From Pithys albifrons albifrons (taxonomy: Eukaryota; Chordata; Aves; Passeriformes; Thamnophilidae), in the NCBI RefSeq assembly GCF_047495875.1, contig NC_092459.1, forward strand, positions 19,701,795-19,765,794: a DNA stretch of 64,000 bases, read 5' to 3'. Shown in pieces: positions 39,124 through 51,077 of the stretch; position 1 is the first letter of the stretch; each line of letters opens with the position of its first letter. The position numbers were made by a program, and so were the translations under genes. A model generated the notes under the pieces. That model was not told where the DNA came from. It saw nothing but the letters and a program-made list of their open reading frames with translations, and did not search any database.

Positions 39124-40312
39124 TGGGTTTTTAGTTCTGTACCACCCCCCTAATGAATCTCCTGGGCCGGGCTGGGCCCATCTGGGCACAGTCCCTGTCC
39201 ACACTGCCAACGCAGCTGTTACTGCCAGTGTCGCTGCCATGCAGCAGGGTCCAGGACCTGCTGGTGGGTCCAGAGAGGGGCAGCCCCTCCTGTGGGTCCA
39301 TTCCTGTGCCGCGTTCGGTGAGCCACCAGAAATGTGCCTGCCAATTCTGCCCATCCTGCCCTATCTCTGAGTCCCTACTGGTCAGTTCTCCTGTCACTTG
39401 ATGAGTGTTTCCCCATTGGCTATTCTGGTTGTCAGTTAACTCCTTTGCCCCACCCCTCAACCAATCACATCCAAGTTCCAAAGCCCTCCCCTCAGAATTC
39501 CTTCCTCTTTCCAGGACTCTGTTCTTATTGGATGTTTAGTGGTTGCCAACACACTATTCACACAATCCCCTTGTAGTAGTTTTGACTTTAGTCAGCATAG
39601 GTCCCCATTTAGGCCTCAGTTTTTATCAGGCCTCAAAAGTTGTGACACAGATTAGAGGGGACAGGTATCATCTGACTTAAGCAGCCAAAGAGGTATTTCA
39701 TATCATCTGACATCATCAGGAAGTGTCAGGGAGTATAACAAGGAAGGTGGGAGGAGTCTCGCCCTCTTTTTTGGTCCATGCTTCCGACCAGGGACGGTTC
39801 CCGCTCCCTGACTGCTGATATCAGGCCCTGCTGCCGGTCCGCACGTCTGTTTACCCGGGGACGTGAGCACATTCCTGTTAATTCCTCTTTCCCTCTTGCT
39901 GGAAGGTTTCCTTTGTAGAGGAGGTTTGGTTGGTTTGGAGTTTCACCTGTTAGCTGGGGCAACCTCGGTGAGCCTGTTGTTGTTTCCTGTCACTATGTGC
40001 TATTTCATATTCTGTATTAAGCTCTCCTCTTCTCTGTATAAATATAAAAACCTCACTGTGTTTAAAGCCTCGTTTCTGCTGTTTTCCCTCACTCTCCTGC
40101 TCTGGGAGTGGACTTTTTGACTGGGTACCAGGCAGTTGGCATTTTGCCAGCTCAAACTATAACACCCTTTAAGTTTCCACCTAGCTCCGAGTACCTCCCC
40201 TAACCAACCCCATATAGGTCAGTTCTTTCATTAATAAAGTGCTTATTGGTTTCACCCCCATGTTGAGTGTGGAGTGTTCACTGGGGAGCCATTTCCCTTT
40301 GGTCGGTGACTA
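39124..40312 (+). mobile_element. Outer LTR-like element, interrupted by a younger LTR
   Basis: A GC-rich block begins just after 39,124 and resumes after the inner LTR. It has CCAAT-type motifs (cattggctatt near 39,415, accaatcacatc near 39,460, attggatg near 39,529). Past the inner LTR there is a TATA-like catatagg near 40,211 and AATAAA at 40,233-40,238, then about 75 bp of U5-like sequence. A ttata duplication (39,119-39,123 and 40,313-40,317) would set the ends, although the right end reads TA rather than CA. Without the inner LTR and its duplication it is about 590 bp. The LTR identity is likely, but the exact ends are tentative. Confidence 0.5.
39572..40164 (+). mobile_element. Solo LTR nested in the outer element
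   Basis: Starts TGTAGTAGTTTTGAC and ends CTCAAACTATAACA, with ccct at both flanks (39,568-39,571 and 40,165-40,168). It has a TATA box (TATAAATA) at 40,037-40,044. Its 3' end carries the same hairpin-bearing terminus (ttggcattttgccagctcaa) as the LTRs at 7282, 59,202 and 61,797, while its U3 is different. Flanking outer sequence is contiguous when this block is removed, so it inserted second. Confidence 0.82.
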
Positions 40313-40439
40313 TTATATCAGAATAATTTGCAAAGGTATGCCATTAATTGTCCTTGCATTTTTAATGGAAACCAGGAAACAATGAGAATATTGGAGTGGA
40401 ATTCCAAAGAGGTCATCTATCAGATTCTTTTTCCCTAAG

Positions 40440-40975
40440 TTAGGTTGAGCCATTCAGTAGTCTGAGGCCAATTGTATGAGGTTCAACAAAGACAAGTGCC
40501 GAGTCCTGTCTTTGGACAGCAACTCCACAGAGTGGAGGTAGAGTTTCTGGAAAGCTGCTGGGCAGGAAAAGGACCTGGGGATGCTGGCTGACAGCCACTG
40601 AAACATGAGCTATCAGAGTGCCCAGGTGGACAAGAAGGATAGTGGTCTCCTGGCCTGAATCAGCAATAGTGTGATCAGCAGGACCAGGGCAGTGATCATC
40701 CCCCTTATTTAGCACTGGTGGGGCTACACCTCAAGTGCTGTGTCCAGTTCTGGGCCCCTCAGTATAAAAAGAACATTGAGGTGCTGGACCGTGTCCAGAG
40801 AAGGGCAACAAAGACAGTGAAGGGTCTAGCGAGAAAGTCATATGAGGAGCAGCTGAGGGAGCTGGAGTTGTTTAGCATGGAGAAAAAGAAGGCTCAGGGA
40901 AACCTTACCACTCTCTACAACCGCCTGAAAGGAAGATGTAGCCAGGTGGGAGGTCTGTCTTTATTCCCAAGAAAT
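40440..40975 (+). mobile_element. CR1 LINE fragment, plus strand
   Basis: Sense CR1 with 'tgaggttcaacaaagacaag', 'ctggacagacactg'-like sequence (ggctgacagccactgaaaca), 'ctacacctcaagtgctgtgt', 'ttctgggcccctcagtataa', 'gaggagcagctgagggagct' and 'ctacaaccgcctgaaaggaa'. It stops near 'agccaggtgggaggtctgtc', so it lacks the 3' UTR. A 119-codon frame at 40,718-41,077 is a relic of this element plus flanking sequence, not a host gene. Confidence 0.9.
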
Positions 40976-43879
40976 TTTCCCAGAAGGCTGAATAGCATAG
41001 GGTTGATTTTAATTTGTCTAGAAGAGATGAAGAAGAGAAAAAGGTCTGAGTTAGTTGTAATTTCCATGTTGTTTTAATAACCAGAGGATTTTTGTCCTAT
41101 CACTCTTTCAGAAATGACTCCACATGCACAAGTACATAATGTTGTACCTGTTCCCTTGTCACATATAGAAAATAATGTTGTGAATTTCCAGTCTGAGCAT
41201 TTCTTTAAAGGAAGAAAAGATCAGAATGTTAATATTGCTTACACTTTTGCAGACAGCTTTTAGATCACATAATTTTTATTCAGGATGTAGTTTCTCATTC
41301 ACTAGTAAACAGAGAAAAGATTAAAACCAATTTTAAAGGGATGATAAAGTTCTGAAAAAATATTTTTCAAATCTTAAATTCAAGTTATTATTGGAATTAA
41401 CTTATTTTCCCTCAAATATACAGAAATAATCTGCTTTTATTACTTGAAAGCATTCATTAAAATTCTTAGTAATGCTTCTTTAGTTTTATAGAATTAAAGA
41501 AATTATGCAGGATTTTCTTTGGTTTTAAGCTGAAAGGAAAAGATCTAATGAAAAATGGGCTGCATAACATGGCCAAATAATGAACATCTTTAGTTCAAAG
41601 GAACATACATATATTTGCACACATATACTTTTAATGTTATCTTAATACAGTTCATTTGTGTTTCCATATCATATTAACTACCAAGAAGGTTTTGATCATT
41701 TATGACTGCTGAGGTTAATGCATTTAGTTAAAGCTAAGAACTCATTTTCATATCAGAATGCTCATAATGTATCCATCTGTGTCTTTTGTTCATTTTACAT
41801 TTGTTTTAGTGTATCTGATTTTTTTACTGTATCTTCTGAAAGTTAATATCTCTGCTCTCCATTACAGAATGGAGAGGGATTGATTTGCAAAAGAGAAGGG
41901 AAAATAAAGTAGAGATTAATTATTTAAATGACTATCTGAACTTTGTTAAACTCTGTTCCAAGATTCTAGTGGAATAGTATAAACTGGTTCTTAATGGCCG
42001 AGGTTGGGAGTGAAATGTATTTCATACACTGTATGAAGATTTACTGAGTTGTTGGGTTTTTTCCATGAAACTTAGCTCAAATTTTGTTTTAGAAGGGATA
42101 ACATGGAGGCTGAAAAGCACAGGTTTCTAAAAATGATGGTAAAGTTTCTGCCCAGAAATGAGCTGAAGCCAATCGTTGGAGATGTTTTTTATTATGCTAT
42201 TGATATATCATAATTAATGTTTGCACAATGTTTTGAAGAGGAAAAACACACCACCAGGTTTGCCTTTGGCAAAAATATTCTTTGGTGAATTTTTTTATAC
42301 CACCTTTCTTTACTATTTAATTCATAACTCAGCTAACTAGAATTTTGACCAGATCACTGGATTCTGCTTGCTGCTAGTCGTGAGATGTAGGCACCCTCTT
42401 AGGAGGAACTAATATGAGATTTCCCCATAGCATGATTAGAAGAAATACACATTGTTGTCTATCCTACAATGATCTAAAGCCTTGCATTGTTATGCATGTG
42501 CTAAATTCACAACTTTAAAGTTAACAGTAGTGGAATGAATTAGATTCACTGGCTAGTCAAAAAGTAGTCAATGAAAAATGAACAGTAAATAAACACATTC
42601 TAATGTCATTTGATATCTCCTGCTAGTTTTCTCTCTGCAAACTAAGCTTTTGGTTGACAACATAAAAAGAGAAAGTTATGCATGGGTAATCTTTGATTCA
42701 GAAATAGAAGAGAAACCTCTAATTCTTTGGGATCTGGCTCTAACACAGTATTAATGTTGAACAGTTCCTTAAACTGTAAATAAACGCAATAGAAGACTTA
42801 GGTCCCTATTCAATTCTAAAATCAGTATCTATGTACATTTGAAAAGCAATTAGTGAGCAGCTGTTTGTGATTGATTAGTAAAAGGGAAGGTAGAAAGTAA
42901 TTTCAATGAGTATCTGAATTTTGTTAAACTCCAATAGTCACTCATCATAAGACTCTCTTTCTGATCCAGACAAAAAGAAAAATATTCAAGTGCTGTTCCT
43001 TTGCTGCCTTAGAGAATTAGAAAACTAAGGAAACAGGGAAATTATGATAAACCTAATTAAAAAAAAAAACATAAGACGGAAAAAGACAGAAAGGAACTTG
43101 GATTTCAGTAAAGTTGTTAGTTCATTAACTGTACAAATAAAACAATAATAACTAATGTATACATAGAACATATGAACTACCAGTTTGAGCATGGGATTAA
43201 GACTAACAAATCATGAATTTCTGAACTATAGCTCTACTTACAGACCTGATTTACATGTCTAGATTAAGCAGGCCTTTTTGGTGAAGTCCACTCTCTTTGC
43301 ACAAAGCCCATACATTTGACCTGAATGTGAACAGGCCATGCAGAAATTGAGGTATATAAACTTCTCTAATTCTCTATTCATTTATAACTTCAGTTTATAA
43401 CTGAAATAGTAGTGTGTGATACAGCCACTGTGTTCCTGAAATCCTTCCATGTTACACCTTTTCCTTTTAATCTACGCGAGATTATCAGTGGTATCTTTCT
43501 TGTACCTAACTGGAGTATTTCCACATTGCACAACTACTACAATTTTATCACTTAGCATATAGGTCAACCCCAAGATATAGAGGAGCTCTCTTAATTTTTT
43601 CTCTACATGTAAAGCAGATCTAAAATTCATCTCATATCAATTACGTAAGCAGATAAGACAGGATCCGAAGTATCTAAAAATAAAATAAATTAGCTTGTCT
43701 TTTCCCCACTTTTCATAGTTTAAGGTGTTCAGCTTTTATTACTCCTTTCTCAGTTCAGCTACTGCATCTCTGAGATAACACTAACCCTACAATTACCTAT
43801 CTGAGCCTTCACTCCTAGTCACATATTATCCTCCTCTTACCTTTTATTTTTTGCCTTCAAAACCAGGAAAGTTTGGCTG
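40976..43879. other. Unique AT-rich sequence, no gene seen
   Basis: No recognisable repeat, RNA gene or exon. Confidence 0.5.
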
Positions 43880-44420
43880 CCAGGGATCTAAGTGCAGCAA
43901 CCATCTTTGTCACCTCTTTCTTCCCTTTCCAGGAGTTTGTGCTGCGCTCAAGCTCATCTTGATGCAACATATTCATGTAGCCTGGGGTCAGACTGTGGTG
44001 GAGACAGCTGTGTGAGAGCACTATAATAAAGCTTGTCTAGGGTCCCTTCATCCCCCTTGGGAGGTGCAGTTAAGCTCAGAGAGCCATGCTTACTCTTTCT
44101 CTGAGCTGCAGTCTGCGTATTCCTATGCCTGGCCTGGTACCTTGCTGATTTCATAATTCTGACTTCCTGATTTGACTTCACAGCTTGATCTTAGACCTGC
44201 CTTGCCACTGTAGACTTGGCTGGCTATTACTGGACTCTAATTCGGGTTCCTTTCTCTAGACATGTTATATCTGCTGAGACGCTGTGGGACTTGCATCCTT
44301 CAGTGGTGAGGACACTGCTCCTGCCTGACTCATTGAGACCCTCTGCTCTCAACTGGCCTTTCTTTGAGAAGCAGTCTGTCCCTGCTGCCCCATGACAATA
44401 CCCTGCCTACATTTCTGCAG
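43880..44420. repeat. Unidentified GC-richer interspersed repeat, copy 2
   Basis: The block is GC-richer than its flanks. It contains ataataaagcttg near 44,023 and a core around 44,180-44,245 ('cttgatcttagacctgcct', 'ctgtagacttggctggc', 'attactggactc') that parallels 28,425-28,485. It could be a decayed LTR. No open frame of interest. Confidence 0.4.
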
Positions 44421-47400
44421 CATGATGCCTTAATTCTCTACTCTGCTGTTGTAAATTTCAACAGCAGCTCTTTCCTTCACTTCTTATACACCATTTTGTC
44501 ATTGTTTTGTTGCCATTTTTTTCTTTATCTCACACTTTCCCCCTACACTAATGCAGTATTTCATTGCCCAGTTTAAGATTTACCTGTGACAAGGATGACA
44601 TAGACATATGTCACTTCTTCTAGTTGTAGAGCAGAACTCACAAATCTGATTCCAAATCTAAAAATGTGTTTGAAGATGGGGGGAAAAAAAAAAAAAAAAA
44701 AAAAAAACAAACCAAAAAATATGTTGGTGCTTGATTTTATGAATTTGCAACTTCTTAATGTGAAGTTTTAGTAATCTATGTGAATCTATGGCAAGATTTT
44801 TGATGATATTAACAGAGAAGTATGATGCTTTCTAGTAAGCAAGCTTAGTAATCAGGGTTTACATTACTGTGAATAGACTGACAAAGCAATAGCTAGCAGA
44901 AAATACATATAGAAAGCTCAGGTATATAGCTTTGGGAAACATTACTTTGCAATGCATTTGATTTGCAAAAGTGCTTCAAGAGTGAAGGAAAAGTAGAAAA
45001 CTAGAAGTCATCTGCAATGAATACTTGCAAGGGTGTTTTAGTATTTTTAGGAGTATTTGTCACAAAATTTTGAATATTGAATAATTTTTACAGAAAATAG
45101 CAGAATGAAAAAAAAGAACTTTGTTAAAGAGATAAAAGCTTTTCCTATAAATAGTAAGCATATTAAGTTAGTGTATAGCTCTAGATAATGCCAAGTATCC
45201 TAAGCAGATACTTAACTGCATATTTACCCAAATCCTTTGTGTTTTCTACATGCATTCATTAATAAAGCATTGCAGTGATGAATTCTGCGAAGAATAATTT
45301 TCAAGTACCAGACACCCCCAAAGTGAAATCAATACCTTGATTAAATGCTTAAACTGCATGGGAGAAATTGGCTTTCTCAGAACTGTGTTTACAGTGCTGG
45401 CAGCCTGTGCAAGTAAAGGCGTACATCTTGCTCCTTTAATACTGATTTACTGTAATATGATTTTAGGAGACACTGCGATTCAAACTGAAGAAATCTCTCT
45501 AAGTGGGAACTAACTAGTATGCTAAGTTATTGTTAAGCTTTATTTTAATGAGTATATAGTGTTAAATTTTTAAACACTGAATTAATAGATAGAGCACTTA
45601 TCTGTGATATAGAAGATCTACCGATAACTCCACCTTCTGCTGGGACTGAAAAACCACAGTCCAGTTTCATTTTCTTGGAAGTTTTTTCATCTTTGAGTTT
45701 TACATTATAGAAAGGATGTAGATTTTTACTGAAATTCCTCTACTTTGTATGAAAGAACTAAAAAATAATAGGGCCAGTGAAGGAGAACAAGGCTGAACAT
45801 GACAGTGTGTAGTTGCTACAGTAGTCCTCTGAAAGATGGGGACAAGGCCATCCAATATTTGCTCTACAGCCTGATTATAAATTTTGTGTGCACAGGGCTT
45901 TAAACAAAATACATGTCCAGATTTTGGCATGGAGCGAGAATCCATTATGCAGTCCAGTCTTTCCTCTGGCCATTACGCTAGAGAATGACAGACAATCAAT
46001 TCAGCTTTAGGCATTAACTTCTGCTGAGTAGTTTGGCCTTCAAAATCTGTGCATCCAGAGATTTTACAGGCTGAGCACTTCAGAAGATGTTTTGGAGGAT
46101 TCAGTGGAAAACTGCCTGATCATGGGCAGGCATTCACTCGTGTAAAGCAGCACACCAGTTTCTCAGCGTCAACATGATACTGAAACCACCCTGGAAATCA
46201 CCTCAATGAACTGATCTTATTTCCACATATAGAAGTGCAACAGACTGTGCAGAAACAAGTGACTAATCCTTATAGGAGGCAGCTGAATGGGCTCTGAAAT
46301 GTTGTTTTTTGTTGAAGTCACATGTATCACTATATCACGGCTTGAAATGATGCAGATACAAACAGAAGTAAAATTTCAGGTTCCTGGGGAATTTTAATGA
46401 TGAAAGAAAAGAGAACTACAGAAATTGGGTCATTTCAGGTTTCAAAATGTAGAATTTTGAAGACCTGAGCTTTGATTTAATGATCTATCTTTTAATATAG
46501 CTCATCAGAAATTCCATTTAACTCAAAAAAACCCCAAACTCCTCAGAAACTTCATACACCAAGCCTAGCTTGTTTCAGAGTTTCCTTTAATATGACGTAC
46601 TTCACCTAAAGTTAGAGAAATGGCAAGTTTTTCTAAGGATTCTATTTGAAATCCTTTCTTAAGATGCAGTAATACCAAATTTCATTAGCCTGTATTGGAA
46701 TTTGTTCATTTGTATAGGTTTCAAAAATAGAAAATTGATGTTCTTTTCTTTTTTTTTGTAAACTCACCATTTTTTCTGGTCTTCTTTCCCTCATTTTTTG
46801 TGCAAACCTTTATTCAGAAAGTGTTCCAACATGGCAAGAAAACATGTTCAGATATGCTCATCTTTCAATTTCCTAACAATTGTAAGTTGAATGAAATAGG
46901 ATTAGTGCTAATTGGTCATAATTTTCAAAATGTAGTTATGTATCTAAAAAATAAAAGACACAGGTAGCACATTGCTGTTCATTCTAAATGGAAGAAAAAT
47001 ATGCAAAGATTAATGCTTAAGCAAGTTCAGTACATTACTGATCTGATTATATTGCTGGTAGCATGATATGATGGGTTCTGACAACACTGTGATCTAAATG
47101 GTGTATCTATTACTTTGCTCAGTTTGGTGTTGTAAATAAACACATTTTTTTTCAAGTGTGAAATTGCTTGAATTCTGATTCAATGATTTCCAACAGAAGA
47201 CAAAAATGGGAAATGTGATCTCTTAAGCCATTTATGACATTGTGTATTCACTGTCAATTTTTATGTCCAGCTCAAGAAATCCTGGTTTAATTCCTTGCAT
47301 CTATTGTACCAATCTGAAAGATCAATGTGACTGACATAAGTATGAAAGAAGAAGAAATGTAGTTAAATATATAGAATATAGGTAATTTTATGTATTTATC

Positions 47401-48534
47401 TATGCCCTTCTAGTATGTTTATGTTTAAATCATTATTTGTATTCTCCTTATTTGATCATTTTGCTAGTCCAGGTGATCTAACCAAAGTATAATTTCCTTT
47501 CTCTGACATTTCTTTACAGAATTATAGGAAATAACCCAAAGGAGTAATTTTTTTTCCACAGATGAAAGTGAAGAAATGAAACAAATTAATAAAGACTAAA
47601 TATATGATGTAACCTAAAAGAGGTATCATTTTATGACCACATAAAGAAAATCTGCATTCTAAATGCAGTTTGATTTGGGTTTAAATGAACCTAATGATTG
47701 AAAGATTACATTCTTTGGCCTTCAGCTATTTTGCCTTTTCCCTGATTTGACATTAATTTAAAATACTCTCCAAAGAGGTTGTCCTCAGCACAAAGGAGGA
47801 TAACCCAAAGTTTGAAGGTGATTAGGACTTCAACAGCATTTTGCCTGGTCGAACAAAAATGCTATTGAACTTGAAATTAAACTTTTTCATTGGTTAGTTC
47901 TGCTAATAACATGTATATGAGAGAGGGAAAAAAAGGCGGAAAATTTTTTCTAAAGTCAGGAAGTTTTGAAGCCACAGGCAAAACAATGTCAAGATAGTGG
48001 GAAGTTACACTTCTTGAATCATCTACCTCATGATGGTTGCAGGAGTGATATAGAATTGTCTTTATCTCATTTATCTTCAGAGATGTTATTTGTTTTCCTA
48101 GCTTAAATGTCTGCTTTTTAGGGTTGCATGAAGAAGCCTCTGTGGCCTCAGGTCCCACTCCCTTTACAGGCAGTTAAACCCCTATATACACATGTGTACA
48201 TAGAATAGTCCCTCATCCAGGAGAAGTGAAAAATTATGTTTAGTCAGGAGACAAGCCAAACTGTGTACTGCGTGTGTGTAGTGATCACCAGCCAGACCCA
48301 TTTCCCCCTCATCTCTCTATTTTCCTATGCTTGTTCCTAGACAAACCACCCCAGTTCCTCAATTGTCATTTGCTCCCTTAATGCTGACAGTTTTGCACAA
48401 TCTCCAAATGCTCTCCTTCTCAAACCCATTGTAAACCCCATATCCATGGGCAAGGAACAACCTCAGTCTGCAGGGAGATCCAGAGAGCTGCCACAGCTGA
48501 CACCTGGCTTAGTGTGTTCCCTGGACCTCAGGGT
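44421..48534. other. Mostly unique sequence, no gene seen
   Basis: Contains an A homopolymer at 44,684-44,707. The 45,240-45,480 and 46,000-46,270 stretches are a little GC-richer and could be conserved non-coding DNA or old repeats. I cannot decide from one sequence. Confidence 0.45.
44684..44707. repeat. Poly(A) run, 24 bp
   Basis: G6 followed by A24 and an A/C-rich tail. No processed gene copy can be recognised upstream, so I treat it as a simple homopolymer rather than a retrocopy tail. Confidence 0.85.
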
Positions 48535-48718
48535 TGGCAAGCATTGGAACAGGCTGTCCGGGGAGGTAGCTGAGGTACCCTGGAGGTATGTAAAAGACAT
48601 GTAGCTGTGTCACTTAAGGACATGGTTTAGTGGTGAACTTGGCAGTGCTGGATTGATGGTTGGGCTCAATGATCTTAGAAGTCTTTTCCAACCAAAATGA
48701 TTGTGCAATCAAACAGTG
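48535..48718 (+). mobile_element. CR1 LINE 3' end, plus strand
   Basis: About 180 bp of CR1 3' UTR in sense: 'cattggaacaggctgtccgg', 'ggacatggtttagtggtgaa', 'ggttgggctcaatgatctta' and 'gaagtcttttccaaccaaaa', ending in a decayed octamer tail. The 290 bp to the left (48,240-48,530) is GC-richer, with no family I can name. Confidence 0.9.
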
Positions 48719-48722
48719 CCAT

Positions 48723-50350
48723 AAATCCTCCATTAATTTATTTAATCCTTCTTGAATCCATATAGAGTATTAATTTCTTCAGGTTCCTGAAACACTGACT
48801 TTCACTATTTAGATGGAGCAGAAGGGGAGAACTTACTATTTGGTTTTAAACTTGCTTCCTGCCCATTTCACTGGACACCCCATAGATTTTATAGACAACT
48901 GTCATATATTCCCTCACATAATTTTCAGAGTAAGATGAATAACTAGATCTGCAGCATCTTTCTGACATTTCTGACGTTCTTAGAGCCCATGTTTAACTTC
49001 TCGTTCCCTTTTCCATAGTGAGAACTGAACTACACAAAATATTGCATGAGTGAGTGCATTAAGGGTTGATGCACTATTTTAATGATGTTTTCTGTTTTAC
49101 ATCTCACCTTTGACCAGGCCAGGAGAGAAATCTGATCTCAATTCCCCTTTTACAAGATCTATGTTTTAAGGCAATCAACAGGGCGATCTGATACAACATG
49201 TTTCCTAGTGGCAGCACAAATAATTGAACTGACATTAGCCAATTTATTTCATATATGTCATAAATTAGATGTATAAAGTGCACACTTGCTTTCTTACAGT
49301 TACATGTGGGTATATTAGATAGCTGGAACTCTTAAACTTGTGTCTTCATTTGGACAGGTCTTCATAATGAATATAATCGTATAGTTTGTGCTTTTATTAT
49401 TTATTTTCATTTTTAATATACAGTATATATATCACACATAGCGATCTGCATACAGCTGATATTTTTAAATATATATGCTGTATCATATTCACATGCAGGT
49501 ATAATTATGTATACATACATTTATATGTATATATATTTTTAATAATAAACCAGCATCCAGATGTATCAATTTTTCAGATCTACAGTGTCTTTGTTTAATC
49601 AGTTTACAAAGGTCTGTACTAAGCAGTAGTTACTATGGAAACTTGAAAAGATAAATGTGTTGCTTGACAGTAAGATTCTGAAGACTGATATTCACAGTGA
49701 TAAGCCTGATGTCTCGTGGTCAAGAGAACCATCTAAATTAAAGAAAAAGCAATCAGGAAAAGATAATCTCCTCTTCTTCTTTTCTACTTCCCCTCTAAAA
49801 AATCAGAATGACTAAAGGAATATATGAAATGCAGTTTAGTAGGGAGGATAATATTGTGCTCTCAGTAAAGAAAAGCAAACTGCTAAAAATAACCCATATG
49901 GTATTTGGCATTAGGTAGCTGTGAGAAATGAAATATTCAGAGTCAAAATTATGGATGGAGCTCTTGAAAGAGAGTTGCTGTAATAGTATGGTATGGAGAA
50001 AAACTTTGATATGTCTTTATGTTCACCAGGAGAGATACTAAAATATCTTGTCTTTAGTGCCAGATGTTCACTAATGGCACTTGACTCTGTGGCTCTATTT
50101 CAGTTGACATTGAGTATGCAGCTGCTTGATGTCTTCAATGATTAGCTAAGGCTGAGGTTTAAAGAGGGCCGTCTGCCTGAAACACCATCCCAGATAGAAA
50201 AAAGTAGTGACAGCATGCTGCAGTGAATGCCCAACGTAATTTGAGGTGATTCAAGCTCAGCTGACTGAAAGAATAATGTTACTACATGCATGTGTTGTCC
50301 AGGACTCTTTTATGTCTGTCCCTACTTTGTGTGTTCACTATTTTATTTTT
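48723..50350. other. Unique sequence, no gene seen
   Basis: AT-rich, with an ATA/TAT-rich stretch at about 49,415-49,545. No exon or repeat boundary supported. Confidence 0.5.
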
Positions 50351-50351
50351 C

Positions 50352-50394
50352 ATAGAATCATTATGATAGAATCATTGGATAGTATCATTAAGGT
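50352..50394 (-). mobile_element. CR1 3' terminus, left piece of an element split by the RTE insertion
   Basis: Reads atagaatcattatgatagaa then atcattggatagtatcatta, the reverse complement of CR1 terminal octamers and the first bases of its 3' UTR. The matching right piece resumes at 54,389 after the retrotransposon. The last 11 bases are the target duplication. Confidence 0.85.
50384..50394. repeat. Target-site duplication, left copy (atcattaaggt)
   Basis: Eleven bases identical to 54,389-54,399. They flank the RTE-type element and define its limits. Confidence 0.9.
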
Positions 50395-51077
50395 CTTCCC
50401 CGAGGACACCCCCTTGTCGCGGGGGAGAAACTTGCGTGCCCTCATGAGGTTGAGAGCTATGCTGGTGGTGGTTTGGGCCTCTGGTAGGGTCTCCTGTGCC
50501 AGACAGGTCTCAGCTGAAGGGTCAGACAAAGTGTGTCCACAGGCAGGATGGGCTCTCTAGCCGTCTGGCAACCATCCTAGGAGAAGGACAACTCCAACCC
50601 CAAACCCGGGCAGATGGAGCTCATTTAGCCCTGTAAGGCCATCCATCTAAGAGAAGGATACTCTAACCAAACCTACATCCTGAGGTATTCGCTGTCACCG
50701 TCCAAGTTCGCTAGGCCATGGCAGATGAACCTTAGGAGCATAGGGTGGGGCCAGTTCTGCGCACGCTGTGCCTCACCTAAAAAACCCATTGCGCAGGCTT
50801 GAAGGGTTCACCCACATTGCAAAGCCCTGTAGAGACAGGCGAGGGTCGAAAATGGCAGGTGATAGGAAGCAGCTGGAAGCTGCAGACCCAACCCTGCGTG
50901 CAGGCGGTTCAGGATATGGGTCATTAGAGACTTGACCCCGGAGATGACAGTCTCTTGCGGCAGCATCCTGAACGACCAACCAGCCTTTTCTAGGGACAGC
51001 ACTGCTTGCTCCACATGGAGAGGGGCCTAGCAAAGGTGGCCTAAACAAAGCTCATCTCCACACCCGGTTGGATAACC
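50395..51077 (+). promoter_or_regulatory. 5' untranslated / promoter region of the RTE-type element
   Basis: GC- and CpG-rich leader that begins ctt-cccc-gaggacaccccc. It contains a degenerate direct repeat at 50,571-50,606 and 50,639-50,674 (shared words aggagaaggacaactc / aagagaaggatactct). In-frame stop TAA at 51,042-51,044 separates it from the main frame. Non-LTR elements carry internal promoters in this region. Its activity here is inferred, not shown. Confidence 0.6.

Noticed and set aside
38917..39481. Overlapping ORFs of 78-145 codons near 39 kb on both strands
   Set aside because: They lie in a GC-rich LTR-like block where stop codons are rarer. No domain, no consistent frame, no start context.
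40718..41077. 119-codon ORF resembling an LTR/LINE protein
   Set aside because: The first 80 codons are the CR1 fragment in sense, the rest is flanking unique DNA. It is a relic, not a host gene.
44684..44707. Poly(A) tail of a processed retrocopy
   Set aside because: No recognisable transcript copy lies upstream, no flanking duplication seen, and a G run directly precedes the A run.
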